Shown here in pieces: positions 21,164-31,865 of a stretch of DNA of 64,000 nt (position 1 is the stretch's first letter; each line of letters begins with the position of its first letter). A model generated the notes under the pieces. The model was given only the letters and a program-made list of their open reading frames with translations. It was not told the origin of the DNA and ran no database searches. Origin of the DNA: Phanerodontia chrysosporium (taxonomy: Eukaryota; Basidiomycota; Agaricomycetes; Polyporales; Phanerochaetaceae); the NCBI GenBank assembly GCA_001910725.1, contig MJGA01000040.1:1-64000 (forward strand). The letters run 5' to 3'. A program made the position numbers and the translations under genes.

Positions 21164-23470
21164 TCATTTGCCTTCCGCCACGCCCGCATACTCCACGCAA
21201 ACCATATCCCTTGCGTGCGGCATACAGCTCCCCACACGATTTCGCAGCTCCTCAGCCGCATTCGCGAGCGCGGGGAGCCACGGCTCGTCCCACGTCGGGT
21301 AGTCGCGCACGCGGAGTGCGACGGCATCACAGCACGGCAGACGCGCGACGAGGCCGTCGACGGTGTGCAGCACGCGCTCGAACGCCGGCCAGTGCGTCAC
21401 GGGCCGCGGCTTGTAGCAGTTGTAGACGTCGAGCGCGGCGCGGCGCGCGGTGGCCGGTGCGCCGTCTGCGCAGGCGAACGCAACGGAGAGGCGCAGGACC
21501 GCGCGCCGCGCCGCGGGTGCCGGCCAGCTCGTCGGGACGCGGTCGAGCAGCGACATGTCCCAACAGGCTGGAAGGAGAGCAGACGCCAGCCGTCAGCGGG
21601 GGCTCGGCGCGGGATGACGCGGGCGACTCACTGCTCCCTGTGCCTGCGGCGTCGCCGAGCTTCGCGCGCAGCGCGATGGCCCCGCAGAAGTGCTCGACGT
21701 CGGACCTGTAGTACGACCCGAGGAGCGTCTCGGCGATGCCGACAGCCGCTTCCGCGTCCCCAGGGTCGATCGGCATCCTCGTCTCCCCTGCATCCTTGAG
21801 CTTTAGCCCGCTCTGCATTGGCGCCGCACAACCGGTAAGGCTGGTCCGCAATAGCATAGAGACTTGTTCGAGCGAGAGGATACAGCCCTCGATGACGAGT
21901 TCATGCAGACCACTGAGAGGTGGCGGCCGCCGTGCCGGGGCTGCTGTGCGCGGGGCACACCGCAGGTTTTCCAGGTGGATCAACCGGAGAGAACTGACAG
22001 CGCAAACTACACGCAAGAGTCCGTCCAGGGAGCGCAGCGTCCGGTTGCGGATGCGCAGCTCGGTGAGGCTGTGGACGGACGCGCGGAACAGGCTGGGGAG
22101 CGCGGCCTGCACGCGCGGAGGGACAAGGCACGGAGGGACCAGCTCGTCCCACACGAGCTTGCGCACATCAGGACAGTGCCGGATAGCGTTTGACGAGAGG
22201 ACGACCGCCATTGCTGGCGTCGAACCGGCGGACGCCTGCGTCGGGCGGTCCTCGCAGGGGCCTACGTACACGGTATCGATCGAAGGACCCCGTGCGGCGA
22301 TGTGCTTGAGCATGTCAGAGGCCCGACGGAGGTGCGCATCCCGGAGGAGCACAAGCGTGGAGAAGCGTGCCGACAGACAGATCTTCCTCCAGGAACGGCA
22401 CACCATCGCAAGCCTGCGGCGCTGGACCATGTGCGCGCGCAACAGTGCCGGTGACTTCTCGGACCCGGAGAGACCGGCCTGCTCGGCATCGTGCAGCTCC
22501 TTCGCGGCGAATGTGGCGATCATGGTGAGGACCTCAGATGGCAGGCGCGCAGCGGCCTGGGTAAACCTCTCCATGCGAGCTTGGCGCAGCGGCTGTAGCC
22601 AAGAGCAGACGTCGAACGCGAAAGGCTCCTGCCCGAAGTTCGCTCGGGTACGAACGCGGGTCGGGGCACACATTTTGGACGTCGTGATCGTCAGCAGCGG
22701 CCTGAAGGATGTCGCCGTCCGTAGGTCTGCTATCTGGCGTCCTACCAATAGACATGTGAGTCATTTGGAAGTGAGTACAAACGTGAGAGTGTGCATACCT
22801 GTGTACTTTCCGTTTCTCGTGAAGAAGATCATACCCTCCTGTGGACAGACTCCACAGCCGATGGTATCCCCGTCCTGGCCTACACAGCAAAAGTTGAAAG
22901 CGGGAGGTGAGGAAGAAGATTGACCAGCTTACAGCAATGGGTGCTCATGGTCCGCGATAACCGAGTAGTTTGACAGTTTGCGTTCGGTTTCGAAGAATCC
23001 TCGATACACTGGCGCGTGATTCTGAGCCTTTGTCAACGACTGATTCCAGGCTCAGATATTGCTACACACCCAAGTTTTACACTGGAGGAAGATACGGTTA
23101 GTGCCCAGACGCCGTGAATTGAAGACTGCAGCTTACCAGACATTTTCGATATCTGTCGCATGTACGACAACTTCAAAATAGTACAGAGGGTAATGCACAG
23201 AGATACCGCGAGCGGACGTAAACTCTGTGACGACCGTCTCTCCTTGTTGCTCTAGGAAGACGGAAGTCGTCACCAGCCCGGAAGGCCCTTCAATACACGA
23301 CTGGAGCGAAGTCTCGGTCACTGTTGTGCCATGCCGGACGTAGGAGGTGACAGCGCCCCATGCCGTGGGGGGCAATGGCAAGTCGGGGGAGAGAGTCCAT
23401 CGTCCAGCGAGGACTGTTGAAGGTATTCGCGCATGAACCGGGGAGCTTGGGTACGGGCGTGCATGGTCGG
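21164..23470 (-). CDS. SPRY-F-box fusion protein B
   Basis: Probable SCF substrate receptor combining an N-terminal SPRY-like domain with an F-box and a leucine-rich repeat-like region. Reading leftwards: an exon ending 23144 or so with LYYFEVVVHATDIEN; a doubtful middle part; exon 22879-22799 with GDTIGCGVCPQEGMIFFTRN; exon 22741-21632 with the SPRY end TRANFGQEPFAF, F-box AARLPSEVLTMIATFA, MVCRSWRKICLSARF and leucine-rich sequence; and exon 21567-21164 ending MVCVEYAGVAEGK. Joins at 22742-22798 and 21568-21631 are clean. The GW...DDG core of a typical SPRY was not found between 22880 and 23130. The start codon is uncertain: TATAAG lies at about 23496, but no in-frame ATG follows closely. 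The F-box half is intact; the N-terminal half is tentative. Confidence 0.65.
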
Positions 23471-24748
23471 TGAGCCGAGATGCGCGAGCAGGTGACTTAT
23501 AGGCAGCGTTGGTACTGGAACCTTCGCGATGCCCAGCCTGCTTTATGTCGGATGCGAGGATGCGGCGTGACTTCAATAGCTGCTGGGCAAAAAATACGCG
23601 AAGTCAACTGCCACTCCAGCGGACATAGTGAAGTGATGCGGCGAGAGGTGGGCCGGCATCGCCGCGACGGCCTGCGGACGCGCATTCCGTTCCGCGGCTG
23701 TGGAGCAGCGGACCGACCTCCAGAGGGAGCGGAGATGAATGCTGGTTGCAACGGTGGGATGCTGGATGCCGTGCGAACCGGGACAAGCTACCGAACGTTC
23801 CTACCGGGCCGCAACATCACAGCCCTTCTTCAAGCACAGTACCAGCACCAGACGCTCCCATCAATGTGGCATGCGGGATGGGGAAGCCAGACATGCCTAT
23901 GCAGCCGTATTCAAGTTGAGCTCGGGATTGTGCTTTGGATGACCCCTGAGATTCCAGATTGGTGCTGGATGTCGAGTTCGGCCCCGGTTTCCGGTTGGCA
24001 ACAGCTGCATTGCACGGAGGGTTACGGCTCGGATGTATCAACTTAGCGATTTGTAGAGCCGGCTGGCATCCGTGCGTCGGTGTTATGAGCAAGTGCAGGA
24101 AAGAGAGCGGCGCGCGGTGGGCAGCTTACGTACGGGGCGGCTTTCACTGCCAGCTCATGGTATCCGGCACGCTCGGTACGGCGGGAGGCGTTCCATGTTG
24201 GAAGCTCGGGCCGTACGTGTAGTGCTCGACGCATAGCATTGCGCGCGGAGGGCGGACGAGAGCGGCGCTGCACGGATGGGTCGGTTTCAAAGCCCGCGTG
24301 ATGGCGCATCAGTCCCATTTAGGTAGCGATGCGCATCACAGAGGCGCCCAAAGTTAGCTTTGCATCCTGACACGAAGCCAGGCACACGCCCACGTCGTGA
24401 TATCCAGGAAAACACGGCGACGCTCTCTCCCTCAAAATTAGGAAAACATTTCACACCTTGAAGTCTCGAGACACTCAGCTTGTGGGCGTGGTGCTCGGGC
24501 TAAACTGACTTTTTCACCATCTCCATTTTCAGGCCAACAAACCAAGCAATATCGTCGACTTTAATGGCCTCAGGGACGCCCATGTTTCCATCGATAAAGC
24601 GCCTCTCCTGCATGGACCGGCCTGATAGAGAACAAGGTTCCGTGTCTGTGCAGTGCGTGGACAATCACCGCCACTTTGCTTCCAGCCACCTCCTACACAT
24701 ACACCTCTTGCACCACCATCCCCAGACTTTCCATATACCTTATAGCAC
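23471..24748. other. Intergenic region between divergent genes
   Basis: About 1.28 kb between SPRY-F-box gene B (leftward) and F-box gene 1 (rightward). A TATAAG on the minus strand near 23496 may serve gene B. No coding exon is supported. Confidence 0.45.
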
Positions 24749-25993
24749 ATGAACGTCAACGCGATAGTCCTACCCAGGACCGAACGGCTCCCTCAAGAGC
24801 TCGCAGACTTGGTCATCGACCACATCGAACTCGACGTCGACCTGCACCACGCCACCCTCGTCTGCCGCGCCTGGCTCCCCCGCAGCTCCCTCCACCTCCT
24901 GCGCATAGTCTCCGTGAACTATTTCTGCCGGCCGGACTGGTGGGCGGGCCCCATCGGAGGCGCGGTCGCCTGGCATGCATGCACGCACTTCCTCGACACG
25001 CTCGCGCGCTCGGCGCGCCTGCAGCACCACGTCCGCGAGGTCGTCGTCATCCACGCAGCAACATGCGCGCCGCCCGTGCTCGCGCGCATCGTGCGCAGCG
25101 TCCCGCACCTCGAGCGCGTGCTGCTCCGTGGCGAGTTTGACGTGACGGTGCCAGTGGGCCTGCGGCGTGTATGCTTCGGCGGGACGCTGCACCTACACAG
25201 GTGCCACGCGGCGGCGCTCGTGCATGCACTGCGTGCGTTCGATGGGTTGCGCCATCTTTGCCTATCTCCCGCCGTATCCTACCAAAACCAGCCGCCTGAG
25301 CTCAAGCTCGACCTACGGGCTCTGCGTATCGAAGAGATCACGCTGGAATACATAGACGCGTACACATTGCGTGTACTCGAGGCTTATCTGGACCCTTCCT
25401 CAACGCTCAAGTTTTCACTCTATCGCAATTCCCCTGAAAATTACGACAATTCTCGAAACTTGGCGGTGGCCGTATTGGAGCAGAGTCTCCCGAAATTTGG
25501 GCGAAGCTTGAAGTCCCTCACCGTAGACAGCAGATATTTCCGTCTCGGTACGTCCTAAAGTAGCTATGAACAAACCAGGCCACTCATACTTTTCCGGTCC
25601 GCAGCCAGCTGCAAGTTCTCCGCACTCAAACACCTGCATAGGCTCCAACACTTGACACTCGTCATCACACCTAGTGACAAGTGCGCCAGCGACCTTCCGT
25701 ACATATTCGGACAGAGAGACATCACCGAGTCCATCCGCAAGCTCTCCTTCGTGACCACGCCGTCGACGTTCCAGTCCATCGTCGGCGACCCCGAGTTCAA
25801 CCTGTCCACTGTCGTGCAATACCTGGAACAAAATCGCGCGGTCCAAAGCGTGACGTGGACACTCATCACGAGGCCGACCACCACGACTGAGAGGGCAGCG
25901 TTTATACCCCAGGTCCGACAACGGCTGCAACTAGTGTTGCCAGACCATCTCAGGGACTGCATCCTCGTGGCCTCTCGAGAAAGTTGGCGCTAA
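24749..25993 (+). CDS. F-box protein 1 (tandem array)
   Basis: Predicted substrate receptor of an SCF ubiquitin ligase. Two exons, 24749-25547 and 25605-25993, give 395 residues. The F-box lies at residues 12-45: RLPQELADLVIDHIELDVD, then LVCRAWLPRSSLHLLR. The rest is a leucine-rich region typical of basidiomycete F-box proteins (LDLRALRIEEITLEYIDAY, LKHLHRLQHLTLVITPS), ending DCILVASRESWR. The intron (GTACGTCC...CCGCAG) joins RL to ASCKF in frame. It is the first of four same-strand F-box genes and shares layout, but little sequence, with the next. No defect is visible. Confidence 0.85.
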
Positions 25994-26484
25994 GACAAAG
26001 GGACATCTGGGCTTCCAATTGCAGCAATCATTCTTATTGGAAAAGTTGTCGAAACACCGCCACGCCACCCTGACGACGATTATCGGCCAAATGATATACT
26101 ACAAAGAATACTAGCACGCTGGAGGTTGGGGTTAACAGGAGGACGCCCGCTCGGTTGGTTTGAGACCACGAGACCCAGATCAGAGATATTTCCCAATATT
26201 CGGTGTATACTCAGAGCTGAACTGCGCTCGAGCCGGGCGCAGACAGACTATGAGCGAATTATCTGCGTGAAGGCTTCGTTGAAACCTTGACTTTTTATCG
26301 TCAGGACGGTGAGTTAATCTAGGGAACACATGTAGTTCAGCTTGGGTATCTTTTCGCACTTTGTCGTCTTGCCGAGTCATGTCGAGAGCGCCACGAAGGC
26401 TTTGCGGGCGCCTGCGGCGGCACGTTTGATGGGATCACTTGCCGCCAACCGCCACGTCACTCGCGCCGTCGCCGTCGGCCAGAG
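25994..26484. other. Intergenic spacer
   Basis: About 490 bp between F-box genes 1 and 2. Nothing recognisable in it. Confidence 0.45.
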
Positions 26485-27750
26485 ATGCAGTGTCTCGCCC
26501 AGGAGCTCGTCGACCGCATCATCGACATCCTCGCCGACGCGCCCGCCCGCCGCGCCGCCGCCAAACGCACCCTCGCGGCCTGCACGCTCGTCGCGCGCGC
26601 ATGGCTCCCGCGCAGCTCGACGCACCTCTTCGAGCGCGTCGCCGTGCGCGCCGAGGACGCCCCGCGGTTCCTCGCGGAGCTGCGTGCGTGTCCGCGCCTC
26701 GTCGCGAACGTCGCAGAGCTCGTGCTGACCGCGGGGCCTGCGGTCGGCCTCGAGGGCGTCGCGGCGTTCCTGCGCCTCGGCCCGCCACGCCTGCGCCGCA
26801 TCGACTACCAGGACCAGCTCCTGCTCTCCGGGAGCCCCGGGGCGCCCGACGTGAAGCGGTTCGGCGCGCCAGAGGTGGGCCACCATCGCCTGGCACGCCT
26901 AGAGCTGTTCGCGGTGGACGCGTTCACGCTCTCGGAACTCCTCGCCAACTTCGACGTCGTCGACACGCTCGTGCTCGACCCGCAATACCGGTACCCGTTC
27001 TACAGGGCGCGCGCAGAAAGCCCCTGGCCAATACCGAAACACCTCCGCATAGGACGGCTCGTCCTCGCGGATGTTGCGGCGGCTTCCGCGCTCGGCTACA
27101 CCCGCGTCCTGCGAACCTACCTCCTGCCATCTGCGCTCAAGGAGGTAGCCTTCACAGGCTTCTGCGCTGACAAGGATGTTCCACATGTGAATGACGCCCT
27201 TGTGGACCTGTGTAGTGGCATCGAGACCCTCTCGCTATGCTTCTATGATAAGGATATCACAATCGATCCGGAGCAGACGCTGTCCAGAAGTGAGTGCTCC
27301 AATGCGTCCCTTTCAGCTCTCACTCACTGTGCGCAGAATATTATCTCTCCGCATTGGCCCGCTGTACCCATCTCCGCACTCTCTCCATTAGCTTCGTCGA
27401 CTGCCGACAGGTGCGCGGAGCCACCTCCCCGAGGATGCCAGCGCTGACCGGAGCCCCAGCAGTTCCCCTGGGCCTGCACGAGCATCCTGCCGTGCCTCCC
27501 TCCGTCGCTGCGCCAGCTCACGCTCGTGCTCAGCGGGCCCGCAGACCTGCGGCGGCTCGTGCACGCGCGGCTCGACGCCTTCGAGCGCTGTCTCGCGGCG
27601 TGTCCTCAGCTCGGAGCGCTCCACGTGCGCGTCGCCGGTGCTGCGATGTGGGCGGGACCCGAACGCAAGCTCTTTGACGAGATGCGTTTGGCCCTGCCCA
27701 AGGTTCTCTCTGGACGCCTGGCGGCCCTGACGTCGGTCGTCTTGCTCTGA
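26485..27750 (+). CDS. F-box protein 2 (tandem array)
   Basis: Three exons, 26485-27289, 27337-27410 and 27463-27750, give 388 residues with both joins in frame. The F-box begins almost at the start: MQCLAQELVDRIIDILADAP, then LVARAWLPRSSTHLFERV. Leucine-rich segments follow (LRRIDYQDQLLL, HRLARLELFAVDAFTLSELL, LARCTHLRTLSISFVDCRQ, LPPSLRQLTLVLSGP) and the protein ends RLAALTSVVLL. The canonical Pro of the F-box LP motif is replaced (CLAQEL). GC content is very high in exon 1, which produces long antisense frames that are not genes. Same likely role as gene 1. The start at 26485 is the only ATG that keeps the F-box in frame. Confidence 0.82.
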
Positions 27751-28296
27751 AGGGGTTGCGCTCGGGTTGCTTTGTGCGTGGCTCGTCCCTGTTTCAATTA
27801 CAATGATTTTGTGAGCAGTTACTGGAACTAAGGCTTGTATTCGTTCTGATGGGGCTTCACAGATCCATAGACTCGCTCTACTCGCTACTCATTCGCATAC
27901 TACTGTATCCCTAGATGCCATCAAGCACTTCTGACACGATGCAGCCCTAGATATACTTTTGCATGCTTGCGCAAGCGCTTATTCCAATAATCCGGCTTCT
28001 CAAGTGACAACACGCCCCCAAGCTATGGAGTTGGCGTGATTGACTGTCTCGATACCGCCCAGTGAGGCCAGACGATCCACGTCACCTTCCATATTCAGTC
28101 CATCAGGCACCACCGGTGATTGCCGGAGGCTTCATTGGTGAGCATCTACAGATGCACGGATGTTCATCGACTTTCATCTTGGGCCAACCCCGCGCCATGC
28201 ATCCGTCCTCTGAGAGCGGTCAGTCTGTACAAACTCTTGATATGTTATCTTCCATCTGAGCTACTGCGATAGCGTCATTCAATTCTCCGCATAACC
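27751..28296. other. Intergenic spacer, possibly containing the first exon of F-box gene 3
   Basis: About 545 bp. The F-box 3 frame has no ATG upstream of its F-box, so a short leader exon should lie here, but I could not find one that splices in phase. Confidence 0.35.
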
Positions 28297-29478
28297 ACCG
28301 AACGAAACCATGTAGCCCATGCCGACTGCCTCAGGAGCTCCTGGACACTATCGTCGACAAACTCGCGGGCGACATCGACACTCTGAAAAGTTGCACGCTG
28401 GCAAGTCCTCTCCTGCACTCGCGCAGCACGGCAAACCTATTCGCTGCCCGCCCGGTACACATCCCGCGTTGGGACATTGAACGACTGAGCACTGTGCGGG
28501 CATCGCCACGCATACGCGAGCACATCGTCAGTCTCGGACTGGAGCTTCTGTGCTTCGAGCAGTGGCGTATCGTGAAGGACCTCCCGCGCCTGCGCGAGCT
28601 CACGATCACGCACTGTGAGCCCACCGACGGCGGAGCAGCCGCGTCGCCACCGCCCCCGGAGCCCACTGGACGTGCGATCGGGTACCTGAAGCTATACCGC
28701 ATTCCGCTGTACTGTGCAGACTGGGTCCTCCGCCTTTTCGCCTCCATCGGCCGCCTGTGTTTCCACTACGTCCATGCAGACCCCGTGGTGCCGCTCGCGC
28801 CTGCGCGCCACATCGTCAGACAACTCCAGACCAACTACCTCGACGCTGCCGCGCTGCGGTATCTGTCGTCCGCAGTGGACCCTGCGGCGCTCGAGACGCT
28901 TGAAACGAACGTCTCTGGCCCGTTTTACACGGGCGACGGCCACGAGACGGTGGTGCACGAGTTTGTCCAAGTGCTCGGGCGACACATCTGGAACTACCGC
29001 TTCGCCACGCTCATGTCATCCTACTTCCATCGTGCGTGCTATGGTTGTTTTTTCTGCTCTCCCCGTTGCGCTTACAGAGCTCTCAGCTGACCCCCCAAAC
29101 CTCACGGCTCTCGGAAGCATCACGCATGTGACCCTGCGCACAGACAGCTTCGACCGCGCGCGATACCCTCGGCAGTGGGAGCTCGATCTCGCATTCTTGG
29201 CGTCTCTCCCGCCCAGAGTATGTCACCTCACACTTCTGTGGGACAACTGCGGACATCTCGACGGCGACAACGAGCTTGTGGAGGGCATACAAGCAGTGGA
29301 CTGGAATGCGGTATCGCGCGCACTCGACTGCTATGCGGATCTTACACGCCTGAGGATTGGTGCAGTCACGGACGGGCCGTGGGTTCCCTTTAGACCGCTG
29401 AAGGATAACGAAGCCGCCCAGGTCGCCATACTTGCGGGATTTTCTGCCCGACTGAGGTACATCATCAGGTTTGTCTGA
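28297..29478 (+). CDS. F-box protein 3 (founder of the array's C-terminal family); start not found
   Basis: Codes RLPQELLDTIVDKLAGDID and LKSCTLASPLLHSRSTANLF (F-box), then ADWVLRLFASIGRLCFHYV, HIVRQLQTNYLDAAALRYL and, after an intron at 29032-29077, LTALGSITHVTLRTDSFDRA, LAFLASLPPRVCHLTLLWDN, VDWNAVSRALDCYADLTRLR and the family end PLKDNEAAQVAI...RYIIRFV. This C-terminal pattern is the yardstick for the many relics further right. The frame is open from about 28260 but lacks an ATG before the F-box. A leader exon is expected by analogy with gene 4 (3-codon first exon); otherwise the gene has lost its start. No internal break is seen. Confidence 0.72.
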
Positions 29479-29724
29479 TGCATGTCCTGTATAGTCGAAA
29501 GAGCGGCTCAGGAATGTTGTCAAGGGCCAGGCAATGCTGCGGCGACCAGGGATGGCTTAGATGTGCCTAGTATCTAAGAGACCTGCCTAAAACGGAACAT
29601 CAGTTCCACCCGGCAATTCCCGGAAGCCATTAATTGGATTCGCCGTGTTCGTCCCCCCTCAACGTTGTTGTTCACCGACGCCATCTATCATATCTCATGC
29701 ACACACCACCTGAGTGGAGGACTG

Positions 29725-31039
29725 ATGCTCGACGTAAGATCATATTCAACTGTTTTTGCGCTCTATGACGGGGTAACGGCGGTTTTGGGGCGCAGTGTTT
29801 ACTCTGGGCGCGCGGTGGCCTTTGTACGCTTACCAGCCCTGTGCGGCTTGGACGGCCGTAGTCAGCCCCATCCACCGCCTACCACGGGAACTCATAGACG
29901 AAATCGTAGACCAACTGAGCACGGACGTCGAAGCCCTCAAAAGCTGCTCGCTGACGTGCCGCACATGGGTAGCTCGGAGCTCGGCCCACCTCTTCAGGAG
30001 AATCTGGGCGCCGGCACCGGGCCACGACGCTGACTTCATCCTCGCCGTGCAGAACAGCAGGCGCCTCTCTGACAGTATAGTCCGGCTGGACCTCCGTTTC
30101 ACATCGTTCGACCACTTCGGGCTCATCAGGGCCCTTCCGCGGCTCCGGAGGCTGTCCGTTTCCGGTGGTGATCTCGCGCGGCGCGAACTTCTCGCTCTTA
30201 CCTATTCGACCATGCAGCCTCTACGCCCAATGGGACGCGGTCTCGAACGCCTCGACGCGGCCTCCATGCCTGCATTTCTTCTGGAGTGGCTCCTGCAGCT
30301 CTTCAGCTCCGTTGACACGCTCGACATATTCGGCTTTCGCTCTCAAGATGGCGACCCGCTGCGCGCTGCGCACCACGTCGTCCGGCACCTCGAGCTTCCC
30401 CGTGCTCACGCTGAGTTGTTTGCCGTACTGCCCCAGATTATAGATTGTGCCAGCCTCATCGGGCTCGCTCTGGACGGCCTGGACGCCCACCGCGGCGTCC
30501 ACCAAGAGGCGCGGGACGAATTCATAAAGCAATACTGTAGCAACGTACGCACCGTGAGCTTCGACGACAGGAGATTATGGGGTACTTATTCACCTCCTTG
30601 TGAGTTACGTATCCGCTACACGCTGTGCTCCACTGACCGCAGCATTTGATCAGCTATTCCACCCTTGTTGTCGACCTGCACCAAGACGTGCACCGTAAAG
30701 CTCACCTCAGACGCTCTCAGACGCGATAATAATGAAGAACGATGGCAACTTGTTCTTGCATTCCTCGGCTCCATGCCGCCTGCCGTGCACCATGTGAAGA
30801 TCCAGTATCACGAATGCTGGGCCAACAGCGAGGCAGTCGTGAGAGCAGTTCGGAAAGTCGATTGGGCCATCCTTGGTCGCGTTCTGTTACCCTACGTGTC
30901 GCTGGCGTCGCTAGAGATCATCGTCGTACCAAAACGATCCGTGCCCGAGCGTCAAGTGTCTATCGACCGCCATGCCTTGGGCACCATCATACTGGCGTCG
31001 CTTCCGAGGTCGCTGCAGGACATTACGACTATTGTTTAG
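29725..31039 (+). CDS. F-box protein 4 (tandem array)
   Basis: Three exons give 379 residues: a 9-nt first exon MLD at 29725-29733, then 29837-30581 and 30654-31039. The first intron (GTAAGATC...TTACCAG) removes a region without a usable ATG and joins MLD to PCAAWTAVV, so the short exon is favoured. The F-box is RLPRELIDEIVDQLSTDVE with LKSCSLTCRTWVARSSAHLF. A leucine-rich part follows: LPRLRRLSVSGGDL, LEWLLQLFSSVDTLDIFGF. The C-terminus LVLAFLGSMPPAVHHVKIQ...VDWAILGRVLLPYVSLASLE...LQDITTIV parallels F-box 3. The gene appears complete and belongs to the same subfamily as gene 3 and the relics at 31, 37, 39, 58, 61 and 62 kb. Confidence 0.82.
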
Positions 31040-31178
31040 TGTCGCTACCGTATGTTTTTTTTTGGACTACATAGCTTATTAGATCATAATGGCAGGTATT
31101 TTTTCGAGCCCTCTGTCGGCTTCAGAACCGCCGTCAGGCATCATCGAAGCGCACTACAGTGTCCCCTCAAGAGCCTCG

Positions 31179-31865
31179 ATGCACTACACCTTCCTATTAC
31201 GGTCCGATCAAGTAACTTCGGTGATATCCGGAGCCCTCATGGACGAGCGGCATGGGACGTTTACCAACACCCACCCAGGTGCGCCGCGGGTCTTAACGCA
31301 TGTGGACTTCGAAGGTTGTGAGTTTGTATAACCTCTTTGCGCCTTATATTTGTGTAATCCTGGCTCCTGTTACAGCGTCGTCTCCGTTCTCAGACGGCCA
31401 GGTCGGGGAACCTCGTAGCCTTGGACAACTCCCGCAGGAGCTCATAGATGCGATCATCGACCACCTCACGGACGACATCGCCAACCTGGAAACGCTGCAC
31501 GCTCGCAGGCCGCCTGCTGCATGCGCGAGCTACCGAAAATCTGTTCGCCGCTCGCCCAGCTCCTCTCACGTTGGGCTCTCGGCCGCATCGGCACGCTGCA
31601 CGCGTCTGCGCGGATACGGAAACACCTCGTCGATTTGACTCTGGACGAGCTGCTCCTCGAGGACTGGTTTGATAGCCACGGAGCTTCCGCGCCTGCGCGG
31701 GCTCATGCTCTTTCGAAGTGAGCTGCTCCTACATCGCCAGCCCGATGGCATGGCTCGTACCGCGTAGCGCACAGTTGGTCCGCTAGGAAGCAATGAAGCA
31801 GCCAAGGCGGCCGTGGCAGCGGCCCTTCCGACATGGATTAGAAGAATCGCACATCCTTATCTGAA
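31179..31865 (+). pseudogene. F-box gene 5, internally deleted and frameshifted
   Basis: Starts with a leader exon MHYTFLLRSDQVTSVISG at 31179. An intron (GTGAGTTTG...GTTACAG) splices to SSSPFSDGQVGEPRSLG and the F-box QLPQELIDAIIDHLTDDIAN. The frame then shifts to CTLAGRLLHARATENLFAAR, again to RIGTLHASARIRKHLVDLTL, and then jumps to the family's C-terminal signature GPLGSNEAAKAAVAAALP. The central leucine-rich part is missing. Frame changes are not at splice sites, so the copy is dead. The same leader exon recurs at 62119 and, as a stub, at 40295. Confidence 0.75.

Noticed and set aside
26377..26886. Minus-strand frame of 169 codons
   Set aside because: It is antisense to the first exon of F-box gene 2, which has the F-box and a full exon structure.
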